64,000 nucleotides of DNA, from the NCBI GenBank assembly GCA_001664505.1, contig CP011806.1, positions 5,544,590 through 5,608,589 of the forward strand, written 5' to 3'. This document shows, piece after piece, positions 24,876 to 33,111 of the stretch (the stretch's first letter is position 1; every line of letters starts with the position of its first letter). The notes below the pieces were generated by a model. The model did not search any database, was not told the origin of the DNA, and saw only the letters and a program-made list of their open reading frames with translations. Made by a program: the position numbers and the translations under genes. The stretch comes from Acidobacteria bacterium Mor1. GTDB taxonomy: Bacteria > Acidobacteriota > Polarisedimenticolia > Polarisedimenticolales > Polarisedimenticolaceae.

Positions 24876-26488
24876 CCCACGATGTCCTGATCGTCGGCCA
24901 GGGCCTGGCCGGCACCACCCTGGCCTGGCGTTTGATCGAGCGCGGCCGCAGGGTGCTGGTGGTCGACGGTGATCGGGAGGCCGCGGCGTCCCGTGTGGCG
25001 GCCGGTCTGATCACTCCGGTGACCGGCAAGCGGTTTGGTGTGACGCCACAGTTCGCTTCTCTGTGGGCCGAGGCAAAGGCATTCTATCGCGGCATGGAAA
25101 CTCGACTGGGGCGCAAGCTGCTTCACGATGCACCGCCGCTGCGGCTTTTCGCGGATGGCGCCGAGCGGGAACGCTTCGAGAGTTTGCGCGAACGCTTCGC
25201 GGACCTCGTCGAGGAACCGGGTGCAATCAACTCCGAGGACTTCGACGGCGCTCACGGCGGATTCCGCATGACCGCCGGCGGCCGGCTGCGAGTCGGCGAG
25301 TACCTCGACGGATCGCGGCAACACTTCGAGGATGAAGGGATGTTTCTCGCCGCTCATCTGGACCTCGCCGGGGAGCTAACGGTTGAGCAAGAACGTGTCC
25401 TCCTCGCCGGCCACGGTGTCGAGGCGCGCTATGCGGTGCTCTGCCAGGGCTTCGCCGCGACCCGGTGTCCGTGGTTCGAGAGTCTGTCGTTCCGTCCCGC
25501 CAAGGGGGAAGCGCTGACCGTACGGGTCCCGGGGCTGCGGTCGGAGCGCACGGTGCATCGGCAGGTCTGGCTGGCTCCCGAAGAAGGCGATCTCTTCCGG
25601 GTCGGCGCGACCTACGGCTGGGACTCGCTGGATGCGACCCCGACCCCCGAGGGGCGGGAGGAGTTGGAGGGAAAGCTGCGCGGCCTCCTGCGCCGCCCTT
25701 ACGAGGTCCTCGATCAGCAGGCCGCGGTGCGTCCGATCATGAGCGGCCGCCGTCCCCGGGCCGGCTTGCATCCCGCGCACCCGTCGTTGGGGTTTCTCAA
25801 TGGTCTCGGTTCAAAGGGATCGCTGCTGGCACCTACGGTCGCGGCCCAGCTGGCGGACCTCCTCTGTGGCCACGGAGAGGTGAGCGAGGCGTACCGTTTG
25901 GAGCTACCTGCCGCGCCGTCACGACCTCCGCGCCTGACCGAGCAGGCTCACGCGGAAGTACGAAGAGTCTTGAAGCCTGGCGATATGGCCATCGACGCCA
26001 CCGCAGGGAACGGTTACGACACGGTTTTCCTTGCGAAGTGCGTGACCGAGACCGGTAAGGTCTATGCCGTTGATCTACAGGCGGCAGCGGTCCGTGCCGT
26101 GGAGAAACGTGTATTCGAGGAGTCGTTGCCGCAGGTGCAGGTGATCCAGGGGAACCATGGTGAAATCGATGCGCTGTTGCCTGCCGGTCTTGCCGGACGG
26201 GTCGGCGCCGTCATGTTCAACCTCGGCTACTTGCCCGGCGGGGACAAGAGTGTTGTCACGGCTCCGGAATCGACCGTGACTGCTCTCGACGCCGCCTGGA
26301 AACTTCTGCGACCTGGCGGATTGTTGAGTGTGCTTGCCTACAGGGGGCATCCAGGAGGGCAGTCGGAGGCTCTGGCGGTGAGTCGATGGCTGGGAGTGGA
26401 CCCAGCCCGGCGAGTTCTGGAGAAACCCGCTGAAGGAACAGCGCACGAGCGGGAACCCGTGTTGTGGCTCGTTTCCCGGTCGAGCTAG
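24872..26488 (+). CDS. Fusion of an MnmC(o)-like FAD oxidoreductase with an MnmM (YtqB) tRNA methyltransferase
   Basis: 538 residues. Residues 1-345 are a DAO-type flavoprotein: FAD motif GQGLAG at 9-14 and, near its end, HPSLGFLNGLGSKGSLLAP, resembling the GLGSRG-xCSAP segment of MnmC(o). Residues about 350-538 are a class I methyltransferase closely resembling B. subtilis YtqB/MnmM: DATAGNGYDTVFLA (375-388), VYAVDLQ, and NLGYLPGGDKSVVT from N450. MnmM methylates nm5s2U34 of tRNA to mnm5s2U; MnmC(o) makes nm5s2U from cmnm5s2U. The fusion therefore predicts one enzyme for the last two steps of mnm5(s2)U34 synthesis. E. coli MnmC joins a different methyltransferase, in front of its oxidase. 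GTG start, four-base overlap with the glycosylase gene. Confidence 0.88.
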   Translation: MTHDVLIVGQGLAGTTLAWRLIERGRRVLVVDGDREAAASRVAAGLITPVTGKRFGVTPQFASLWAEAKAFYRGMETRLGRKLLHDAPPLRLFADGAERERFESLRERFADLVEEPGAINSEDFDGAHGGFRMTAGGRLRVGEYLDGSRQHFEDEGMFLAAHLDLAGELTVEQERVLLAGHGVEARYAVLCQGFAATRCPWFESLSFRPAKGEALTVRVPGLRSERTVHRQVWLAPEEGDLFRVGATYGWDSLDATPTPEGREELEGKLRGLLRRPYEVLDQQAAVRPIMSGRRPRAGLHPAHPSLGFLNGLGSKGSLLAPTVAAQLADLLCGHGEVSEAYRLELPAAPSRPPRLTEQAHAEVRRVLKPGDMAIDATAGNGYDTVFLAKCVTETGKVYAVDLQAAAVRAVEKRVFEESLPQVQVIQGNHGEIDALLPAGLAGRVGAVMFNLGYLPGGDKSVVTAPESTVTALDAAWKLLRPGGLLSVLAYRGHPGGQSEALAVSRWLGVDPARRVLEKPAEGTAHEREPVLWLVSRSS

Positions 26489-26886
26489 CCGGCGAACGGG
26501 ACCAGCTTGGAGCGTCTGATCGCTCGGTCCCGTGTCAGGAGCGGCACGTTGTGAACGATCGCTGTCGCTGCGATCAACTCATCGGCCGGATCGCCCTGAA
26601 AGTCGAGGCGTGTCGAGCGTACGCACACGTCGAGGTCGAGTGGCCAGCAGGTGATCGCACTCAGGATGCGCTTGAACCCCGCGTCGTTCAGGTCCATCTC
26701 GACACGGCCTAGCTGAACAAGCCTGGCGATTTCCCACAAGACGATGGAGGAAACGCTCCAGGGGTGCGAAGAAAGGAGCATCTTTTCTTTGCGGTTCACC
26801 GTGCCCATCAGAGCACGGACGAGGACGTGGGTGTCCAGGCTAATCAAGGGCCTTCCATTTGGAGCCGGTTGAGAGAGCGTCGTCAT
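26485..26886 (-). CDS. vapC: VapC-type PIN-domain toxin
   Basis: 133 residues from the ATG at 26886. PIN-domain acidic residues are D18 in ISLDTHVLV, E52 in LWEIARL, D102 in DPADELIAATA and D120 in LLTRDRAI, which bind Mg2+ for RNA cleavage; VapC toxins cut tRNA or rRNA and stop growth. The ATG would make a 47-base overlap with the antitoxin gene. A TTG at 26847, three bases after GGAAGG, gives a product beginning at the usual MISLDTHV and an eight-base overlap; I think that start is at least as likely. Its stop interlocks with the convergent oxidoreductase-MnmM stop in a shared CTAG. Confidence 0.9.
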   Translation of the reverse strand: MTTLSQPAPNGRPLISLDTHVLVRALMGTVNRKEKMLLSSHPWSVSSIVLWEIARLVQLGRVEMDLNDAGFKRILSAITCWPLDLDVCVRSTRLDFQGDPADELIAATAIVHNVPLLTRDRAIRRSKLVPFAG

Positions 26887-27058
26887 GCATCTTGATCTTG
26901 CCCTTCATCGAGCCGATCAACGAGGCGCACGAGTTGGCGTAGGGTTTCAGAGTTGCAACCGGCTTGCCGTGCTTTGTGATGACCAGCCCCTCGGGTTCGA
27001 GGCTATCCAGCAGGGCAAGGCACTGTTCCTTGAATTTGGCTGCGCCGATGGACTTCAT
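26840..27058 (-). CDS. vapB: Phd/YefM-type antitoxin of the VapC pair
   Basis: 72 residues. The N-terminus MKSIGAAKFKEQCLALLDSL and the GLVITKHGKPVATLKPY strand pair are the DNA-binding and dimerising half of Phd/YefM antitoxins; the charged C-terminus (KMHDDALSTGSKWKALD) would wrap the toxin. It neutralises VapC and represses its own promoter. CAGGAGG stands before the ATG. It is the first gene of the pair, overlapping the toxin gene. A well-formed promoter lies directly upstream. Confidence 0.88.
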   Translation of the reverse strand: MKSIGAAKFKEQCLALLDSLEPEGLVITKHGKPVATLKPYANSCASLIGSMKGKIKMHDDALSTGSKWKALD

Positions 27059-27074
27059 GAAACCTCCTGGTTAC

Positions 27075-27103
27075 ATTTTGCGACCAGTCAGAAATTCTGT
27101 CCA
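27075..27103 (-). promoter_or_regulatory. Sigma-70-type promoter of the vapBC operon
   Basis: On the minus strand TGGACA (27098-27103) is followed after exactly 17 bases by CAAAAT (27075-27080): five and four matches to the consensus boxes. The minus-10 box lies 16 bases from the antitoxin ATG, leaving a leader of about ten bases that still contains AGGAGG. It sits in the 47 bases after the acyltransferase stop. Confidence 0.55.
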
Positions 27104-27105
27104 CT

Positions 27106-28434
27106 TTAGCTTTGTGGGGCCCGCCCACGGAAGGGGTTGGTGCCCGGAACGCCGACCAGCAGCGCCCCCACGATCAACGCCCCGACCATGCCGAAGCGCA
27201 CGCCGATGCCGCCGTCGTGGGCAATGCCTCCGAGGGTTACCGAGGCGATGGCCACGGCAATCAGTACCAGTCCGGGCACGACCCGCCAGACCGGCAGCCG
27301 CGGAGTGACCTCGGGGGCTCGCAGCCGTTCGAAACGGCCGAACAGCAACAGCAGGGGGATCAGTCCGATCACGTAGACGGCGAGCCACGGGATGCGGGCC
27401 AGCCACCAGTCGCCGCTGCCCGGCGGTTCGTGCAGCCCGATGCCGTCGAACAGTCGCGCCACGCCGATGGCCAGGGCGATCGAGGTCATGTGCCAGAGGT
27501 AGATGCTCATGATCATGCCGTTGATCAGCACGACGCTGGTCCAGACGTTGACCTTGGCCAGCAGTCTGCGCATCGGCCCCTCGAGCATCAGCAGGATGCC
27601 GACCTGAGCCGCCCCCAGGGCCAGCAGCATGATGTCCGGCGGCAGGGTGTTGGAAACCTCCTCGCCGGGGACACCGACCATGCTGATCGGGTAGGGACCG
27701 AAGCGGGCCAGGAGCGTCCAACTCAACACGCCCGCGATGCCCCAGGGAACCGCACGCCAGCCGGCCAGCCTGCCGTCCCGCCAGAGATAACCGAGTTGAT
27801 GGACCGCCAACCAGACCACCGGGTAGTTGATCCAGCCGATGGTGGGCCAATGGCCCTCGCCGCCGAAGCGCAGGAAGTCGACGCCGACGGCGATGGCGAC
27901 CAACACCCAGTAGCTGCCCATGCCGAAGCGCTGCCAGGCGGCGCGGGTCAGCGGTACCAGGGAGCAGACCACCATGTAGACCGCCAGGAACCAGGTCGGC
28001 ACCAGCGCCAGCTTGGAGCCTTCGTTGAGCATCTCGAAGGGGATGCCCAGTTGCCTGCCGACGGCGGCGAAGATGCCCCAGACCAGCACCAGCGGAAGCA
28101 GCGGTCCGATCAAACGCCGGGCGCGCCCCGCCATCCACACGCCGTAGGATTCTCCCTTGCGCCGGGATGCGTCCCAGGAGGCTGCGTTGGAGTACCCGCC
28201 GACCAGGAAGAAGATCGGCATCACCTGGAACAGCAGGGTCAGCCACTGGGTCCAGGGCTGGATGCCCAGCATGTGGTCCAGGTGCAGCCGCCCGTCTTTC
28301 ATCGAGGGGGCGGCGATGATCCAGTGGCCGAGGACCACGAATCCGATCGAGACCGCCCGCAGGAAGTCGACGTAGCGGTTTCGCGCCTCAGGCGTCTGGA
28401 GCGCCAGTTTCCTGGCCTGGGACCAAAGGGACAT
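27106..28434 (-). CDS. Acyltransferase family 3 membrane protein
   Basis: 442 residues with about ten to twelve membrane helices. The start RNRYVDFLRAVSIGFVVLGHW is the family 3 signature with the catalytic histidine; PIFFLVGGYSNA, RARRLIGPLLPLV and SIYLWHM are also typical. Such enzymes move acetyl or other acyl groups across the inner membrane onto cell-surface sugars, lipids or antibiotics. No polysaccharide genes are adjacent, so the acceptor is unknown. The ATG at 28434 has no strong ribosome site. It lies 58 bases after the ankyrin gene on the same strand and could be co-transcribed. Confidence 0.92.
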   Translation of the reverse strand: MSLWSQARKLALQTPEARNRYVDFLRAVSIGFVVLGHWIIAAPSMKDGRLHLDHMLGIQPWTQWLTLLFQVMPIFFLVGGYSNAASWDASRRKGESYGVWMAGRARRLIGPLLPLVLVWGIFAAVGRQLGIPFEMLNEGSKLALVPTWFLAVYMVVCSLVPLTRAAWQRFGMGSYWVLVAIAVGVDFLRFGGEGHWPTIGWINYPVVWLAVHQLGYLWRDGRLAGWRAVPWGIAGVLSWTLLARFGPYPISMVGVPGEEVSNTLPPDIMLLALGAAQVGILLMLEGPMRRLLAKVNVWTSVVLINGMIMSIYLWHMTSIALAIGVARLFDGIGLHEPPGSGDWWLARIPWLAVYVIGLIPLLLLFGRFERLRAPEVTPRLPVWRVVPGLVLIAVAIASVTLGGIAHDGGIGVRFGMVGALIVGALLVGVPGTNPFRGRAPQS

Positions 28435-28492
28435 CCAGGCCGAGACTAGGTTCGTCCCGGATCCCGGTCAAGCCGCCGCGGACAGGTGGCGC

Positions 28493-29329
28493 TCAGGTAG
28501 CGCTGGCCGCTCCCTTGTGTCGCGCCAGAAGCGACGCGACCTCGCTATAGCGCTTGGGGTACTGGACCGGCCGGGCTTCCTGTTCTTCGGCCTTCATCTC
28601 GGCGATGTCCAGGGCGGTGCGGCCGTGGATCGTGCGGATCGACGGATCCGCCCCGGCGTCCAGCAGCATCTCGATGAACTTGCGGGAGTCGTGGCTGTAG
28701 CGCATCGAGGCGGCGGCGTGAAGGGCGTTCCCGCCGGCCACCGGGTCGATGGCGTCGGGGTCGGCGCCATGCTTCAGCAACAGTTTGCCCACTTCGACAT
28801 GGCCGACCGAGGCGGCGCATAGCAGCTCGCCGTCGTCCATCCGCGCGCCCCGTTCCAGCAGCAGCGTGGCGGTCAGGACCTGGTTGCCGAAGGCGGCCCA
28901 GCCCAGGGGAGACAGTTCGGTGGTGAAGTCGTTGGCCAGCTCCGGGTCGTGATCGAGGAACGCGCGCACCGCGTCGACCCGTCCGAGAATCGCCGCCGCG
29001 TTGATGTCCACCTCGGCGCCGTGGTCCAGTAGCAGCTTCTGAATGTCGCCGCGTCCGAACTCGATGGAGTCGTGGAGGGCGGTGCGGCCCTCCCTGGTGC
29101 GGGCGTTGATGTCGACGCCGGCGTCCAGCAGGATCCGGGCGATCTCCGGTTGGTTGGCGTGGACGGCAGCGTGGAGGCCGGTGCCGCCGTTGTCCTTGAT
29201 CGCGGCGTCCATCGGCGAGGCGGTCTCGTCGATCAGGCCGGGATTCGCCGTCAGCAGCTGCTTGAGGCGCAGGGTTTCACCGTGGTGAATCGCGTCGAAG
29301 TATTGCTCGATATCCAAAGCCGTCCTCAT
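28493..29329 (-). CDS. Ankyrin-repeat protein, cytoplasmic
   Basis: 278 residues, no signal. Six or so ankyrin repeats fill residues about 40-265: GTGLHAAVHANQPEIARILL, GRTALHDSIEFGRGDIQKLL, LSPLGWAAFGNQVLTATLLL, GELLCAASVGHVEVGKLLL and GGNALHAAASMRYSHDSRK are the clearest, each with its DAGADP-like turn. The first 35 residues (EQYFDAIHHGETLRLKQLLTA) form a cap-like helix pair. Ankyrin stacks bind other proteins; the partner is unknown. AGGGGC lies just before the ATG. Confidence 0.9.
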   Translation of the reverse strand: MRTALDIEQYFDAIHHGETLRLKQLLTANPGLIDETASPMDAAIKDNGGTGLHAAVHANQPEIARILLDAGVDINARTREGRTALHDSIEFGRGDIQKLLLDHGAEVDINAAAILGRVDAVRAFLDHDPELANDFTTELSPLGWAAFGNQVLTATLLLERGARMDDGELLCAASVGHVEVGKLLLKHGADPDAIDPVAGGNALHAAASMRYSHDSRKFIEMLLDAGADPSIRTIHGRTALDIAEMKAEEQEARPVQYPKRYSEVASLLARHKGAASAT

Positions 29330-29564
29330 GCCCCTGCGGCGAGTCTACCGCCGGATGACCCGGCTGGTGAAGCCGTTTCCGGCCCGCCGTCGGTTATGAA
29401 GGTGCAGGGGGAAATCGTCGCCGCAACCGCGATTCTCGTGCTTTTGGCTCGAAACCGGGCGCGACTTTTGGTTGCGGGCGGGCGATTCGGGGGTAGGGGA
29501 GAAAGGCCCCGGCGAAGATCACGATTCCGTCGATCGGGCGCCGGGAGTTCGGCCCGGGAAGAGG

Positions 29565-29591
29565 CGGCGCCCCCGGGGTTCGGGGGCGCCG
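29565..29591 (-). terminator. Hairpin after ettA, possible terminator
   Basis: Ten-pair perfect stem CGGCGCCCCC (29565-29574) with GGGGGCGCCG (29582-29591), seven-base loop, starting six bases after the ettA stop in the minus-strand transcript. What follows is CCTCTTCCC, not a U-run, so termination would be weak or need Rho. The rest of the 267-base space to the ankyrin gene shows nothing I can support. Confidence 0.45.
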
Positions 29592-29596
29592 TCGGA

Positions 29597-31276
29597 TCAA
29601 TCGTGGGTCAGCTTCTTGTACTTGATGCGCTTGGGCTGGTCGACGTCGTCTCCCAGGCGGCGGCGTTTGTCCGCCTCGTAGTCCTGGTAGTTCCCCTCGA
29701 ACCAGACCACCTGGCTGTCCCCCTCGAAGGCCAGCATGTGGGTCGCGATCCGGTCCAGGAACCAGCGATCGTGGCTGATCACCACGGCGCAGCCGGCGAA
29801 CTCCAGCAGGGCATCTTCCAGCGCCCGCAGGGTATCGACATCCAGGTCGTTGGTCGGCTCGTCCAGCAGCAGCACGTTGCCGCCGCTGCGCAGCAGGCGC
29901 GCCAGGTGCACCCGGTTGCGCTCACCCCCCGACAGATGCTTGACCAGCTTCTGCTGGTCCTCGCCCTTGAAGTTGAACCAGGAGGCGTAGGCCCGGGACT
30001 TGACCAGGTTCTTGCCCAGCCGGATCTCCTCGGTGCCGTCGGAGATCGCCTCCCAGACCCGCTTGTCGCCGACCAGGTCGTCCCGGGATTGATCGACGTA
30101 GGCCAGCTCGACGGTGTCCCCCAGCTTGAGGCTGCCGCCGTCGGGCTGCTCTTCGCCGACCAGCATGCGGAACAGGGTGGTCTTGCCGGCGCCGTTGGGG
30201 CCGATCACGCCGACGATCCCGTTGGGCGGCAGCTTGAACGTGAGGTTCTCGATCAGCAGCTTGTCCTCGAAGCCCTTGGACAGGTTGTCCGCCTCGATGA
30301 CGGTGTCGCCCAGCCGTGGACCGGCGGGGATCACGATTTGCCGGGTTTCGCCGCGAGCCTCGGGACCCTGCTCGCTGAGCATCTCTTCGTAGGCCTTGAG
30401 GCGCGCCTTGCTCTTGGCCTGACGGGCCCGGGGCGCCATGCGCACCCACTCGAGCTCCCGTTTGAGGGTGCGCTGGCGCGCCTCCGAGGCCTTTTCTTCC
30501 TTGGCCAGCCGGTCCTGCTTCTGCTCCAGCCAGGAGGAGTAGTTCCCCTCCCAGGGGATACCCGAGCCCCGGTCCAGTTCGAGAATCCAGCCGGCCACGT
30601 TGTCCAGGAAGTAACGATCGTGGGTGACCGCCACCACGGTGCCCGGGTACTCGTGGAGATGCCGTTCCAGCCAGGCCACCGACTCGGCGTCCAGGTGGTT
30701 GGTCGGCTCGTCCAGCAGCAGCAGGTCGGGCTGCTGCAGCAGCAGCCGGCAAAGCGCCACCCGGCGCTTCTCACCGCCGGACAGGTGCCCGACCGCCGAA
30801 TCTCCCGGGGGGCAGCGCAGGGCGTCCATGGCGATCTCGAGCTGGCGCTCCAGCTCCCAGGCGTTGACCGCGTCGATCTTGTCCTGGAGTTTGGCCTGCT
30901 TTTCCAGCAGCTTGTCCATCTCGTCGGCCTCTAGCGGCTCGGCGAACTTCTCACTTACGGCATTGAACTCGTCGAGCAGGGCCTTGGTCTCGGCGACCCC
31001 CTCCTCGACGTTGCCCATCACGGTCTTGTCCGGGTTGAGCTGGGGCTCCTGGGGCAGGAAGCCGACCTTGATGTTCTTGGCCGGGAAGGCTTCGCCCTGG
31101 AACTCGTCGTCCTCGCCGGCCATGATCCGCAGCAGGCTGGACTTACCGGCGCCGTTCAGGCCCAGGACGCCGATCTTGGCGCCGTGGAAGAACGAGAGCC
31201 AGATCCCCTTGAGGATTTCGCGCTTGGGCGGAACGATCTTCCGCAGGTCCTTCATCGTGTAGATGAATTCGGGCAT
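29597..31276 (-). CDS. ettA: Energy-dependent translational throttle protein EttA (ABC-F)
   Basis: 559 residues (E. coli EttA 555). Cytoplasmic ribosome-bound ATPase that gates the first peptide bond according to ADP/ATP. Two ABC domains: Walker [10 protein letters not shown] (about 38-46) and GPNGAGKTT (about 355), signatures LSGGEKRR and LSGGERNR, and Walker [13 protein letters not shown] and [12 protein letters not shown]. The arm insert and the long charged P-site tRNA-interaction linker (about 240-310, [21 protein letters not shown]) are EttA-like, as is the N-terminal [17 protein letters not shown]. No transmembrane parts. Confidence 0.97.
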   Translation of the reverse strand: MPEFIYTMKDLRKIVPPKREILKGIWLSFFHGAKIGVLGLNGAGKSSLLRIMAGEDDEFQGEAFPAKNIKVGFLPQEPQLNPDKTVMGNVEEGVAETKALLDEFNAVSEKFAEPLEADEMDKLLEKQAKLQDKIDAVNAWELERQLEIAMDALRCPPGDSAVGHLSGGEKRRVALCRLLLQQPDLLLLDEPTNHLDAESVAWLERHLHEYPGTVVAVTHDRYFLDNVAGWILELDRGSGIPWEGNYSSWLEQKQDRLAKEEKASEARQRTLKRELEWVRMAPRARQAKSKARLKAYEEMLSEQGPEARGETRQIVIPAGPRLGDTVIEADNLSKGFEDKLLIENLTFKLPPNGIVGVIGPNGAGKTTLFRMLVGEEQPDGGSLKLGDTVELAYVDQSRDDLVGDKRVWEAISDGTEEIRLGKNLVKSRAYASWFNFKGEDQQKLVKHLSGGERNRVHLARLLRSGGNVLLLDEPTNDLDVDTLRALEDALLEFAGCAVVISHDRWFLDRIATHMLAFEGDSQVVWFEGNYQDYEADKRRRLGDDVDQPKRIKYKKLTHD

Positions 31277-31455
31277 TCGATTCCTTTCTATTGAGCGTCG
31301 TGGTGGAGGACGGGGCGGGCCGGTTCGGGGGCCGAAGGCCTCGTCCGCTGCAAGAGTAGCAAAAGCGGCGATCCGGTTGATACCTCCCCCCGGCGGCGGT
31401 CGTCTCCTGCTGGAGTATGTGGGCTAACTCAAAACGAGGGGAAAGGGGCAAATCT

Positions 31456-33000
31456 TTGAACAAACAGTCCTTTATCGTCGTGGTCTGCCTGTGGCTCTGG
31501 TTCGGTGCAGCGCTGGCCGAGATGCCTCCGGTTCCGGTCCCCCCGGAAAACCCGATCACCGAGGAAAAGCGCGTCCTGGGCAAGATCCTGTTCTGGGACG
31601 AGCAGCTCTCGTCGGACAACACCATCGCCTGCGGCACCTGCCACCAGTTCGGCCAGGCCGGCGCCGACGGCCGCAAGTCCGGCCACCCCGGCCTCGACGG
31701 AATCCCCGGAACTCCTGACGACAAGATCGGTTCCCCCGGAGTGGTCTCGATGAATTCAGGCGGGGAGTACGTCATGCATTCGGTCTTCGACCTGGACGTG
31801 CAGGTGACCGAACGCTCGGCCAACCCCACCGTAGGTGCGGCCTACGCCCCGGAAATGTTCTGGGACGGACGGGCGGGTAGCCAGTTCATCGATCCGGAGA
31901 CCGGGGCGGTGAGCATCGTCTCGGGCGGGGCGCTGGAGAATCAGGCGGTCGGCCCGATTCTGAGCGACGTCGAGATGGCCAAGGTCGGCCGCACCTGGTT
32001 CGAGGTTACCTCGAAGCTTCAAGGGGTGGTGCCCCTTGTCTACGCCACCGATCTACCGGCCGATGTCTCCGGCGCCCTGGCGGCCAACGGCGACTACCCG
32101 TCGCTGTTCCAGGCGGCCTTCGGGGATTCGCAGATCACCGCCGAGCGCATCGGCTTCGCGATTGCGACCTACGAGCGCACGCTGGTTGCCGATGAAACCC
32201 CCTGGGACCATTTCACCGAGGGTGATCCCACGGCGATGACCCCGGCGCAGATCAACGGCTGGAACCTGTTCCAGGCATCGGACTGCTCGGTCTGCCACGC
32301 GCCCCCGGTCTTCTCCGATCAGACCTTCCGCAACGTGGCGGTGCGGCCGATCGCCGAGGACAACGGGCGCCAGGAGGTCACCGGAAACCCCGCAGACCGC
32401 GGCCGCTTCAAGACTCCGACGCTACGCAACGTGGGGCTGAAGAACACCTACTTCCATAACGGCATCCTTACCGACGTCGAGAATGTGATCCAGCACTACA
32501 ACGATCCGAATCGCTTCGTCGAGAACGAGGACCCGCTGCTGCCGGTGCCGATCCCGCCGCAGGATCGGAGCGACCTGGTCGACTTTCTGACCAACGGATT
32601 GACCGATACACGGGTCGCCAACCGGGAGTTCCCCTTCGATCAGCCGAGTCTGCACGCAGGAGAGAATCCGTTTCTCTCGTTGCGTTTCGACGCGGACAAG
32701 GAAACCATGAACTGGAATGCCGTGGCTGACGCTCAGTCCTACCCGATGTACCGGGGGCTGCTTTCCAACCTGGTCGACGGCAACGGGGACAGCGTGCCCG
32801 ACGGCGGCTACGGCGACTGCGTCAGCGATCTGGACGGCAACCTGACCGATCTCGAGTTTGCAGATGTCGCGGTCCCGCCGGCGGGGGATGGATTCTTCTA
32901 CTCCCGCGGATTCGTCAACGGCTTCGGCGACGCCGGAGGCCTGGGCCTCTCGTCCCGAGGCGTGTCCAGGATGGACGAGGTCGCGACCACTTGCCCCTGA
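31456..33000 (+). CDS. Exported dihaem cytochrome c peroxidase-like protein with C-terminal tail module
   Basis: 514 residues from the TTG at 31456, which has AAGGGG seven bases upstream; an ATG at 31417 has its GGAG only one base away and adds a long leader. Signal peptide to about residue 21. Two haem c motifs, C59-GTC-H63 and C277-SVC-H281, with the MauG/CcpA-type context MFWDGRAGS and RFKTPTLRNVGLKNTYFHNG. This family reduces peroxide or oxidises protein partners in the periplasm. Residues 408-514 do not belong to the peroxidase fold; they match in outline the tails of the FG-GAP protein and the subtilase and end in TTCP. Transcribed away from ettA; a terminator follows. Confidence 0.88.
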   Translation: MNKQSFIVVVCLWLWFGAALAEMPPVPVPPENPITEEKRVLGKILFWDEQLSSDNTIACGTCHQFGQAGADGRKSGHPGLDGIPGTPDDKIGSPGVVSMNSGGEYVMHSVFDLDVQVTERSANPTVGAAYAPEMFWDGRAGSQFIDPETGAVSIVSGGALENQAVGPILSDVEMAKVGRTWFEVTSKLQGVVPLVYATDLPADVSGALAANGDYPSLFQAAFGDSQITAERIGFAIATYERTLVADETPWDHFTEGDPTAMTPAQINGWNLFQASDCSVCHAPPVFSDQTFRNVAVRPIAEDNGRQEVTGNPADRGRFKTPTLRNVGLKNTYFHNGILTDVENVIQHYNDPNRFVENEDPLLPVPIPPQDRSDLVDFLTNGLTDTRVANREFPFDQPSLHAGENPFLSLRFDADKETMNWNAVADAQSYPMYRGLLSNLVDGNGDSVPDGGYGDCVSDLDGNLTDLEFADVAVPPAGDGFFYSRGFVNGFGDAGGLGLSSRGVSRMDEVATTCP

Positions 33001-33068
33001 GGGGGTAAACGGCCGACTCCTGTGCCGTGATCCTCCTGCCAACTGGCCGGTTGTGCAGCAACCGGGAG

Positions 33069-33106
33069 CGCCTCCGGCGGGGCCTGCCGCCGGAGGCGTT
33101 TCTTTT
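33069..33106 (+). terminator. Rho-independent terminator of the dihaem protein gene
   Basis: Twelve-pair perfect stem CGCCTCCGGCGG (33069-33080) with CCGCCGGAGGCG (33087-33098), six-base loop, then TTTCTTTT. It lies between two convergent genes. Confidence 0.93.
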
Positions 33107-33111
33107 CGGGG

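Noticed and set aside
26485-27058. vapBC as part of a mobile element or defence island
   Set aside because: No integrase, transposase, terminal repeats or other defence genes are found around it.
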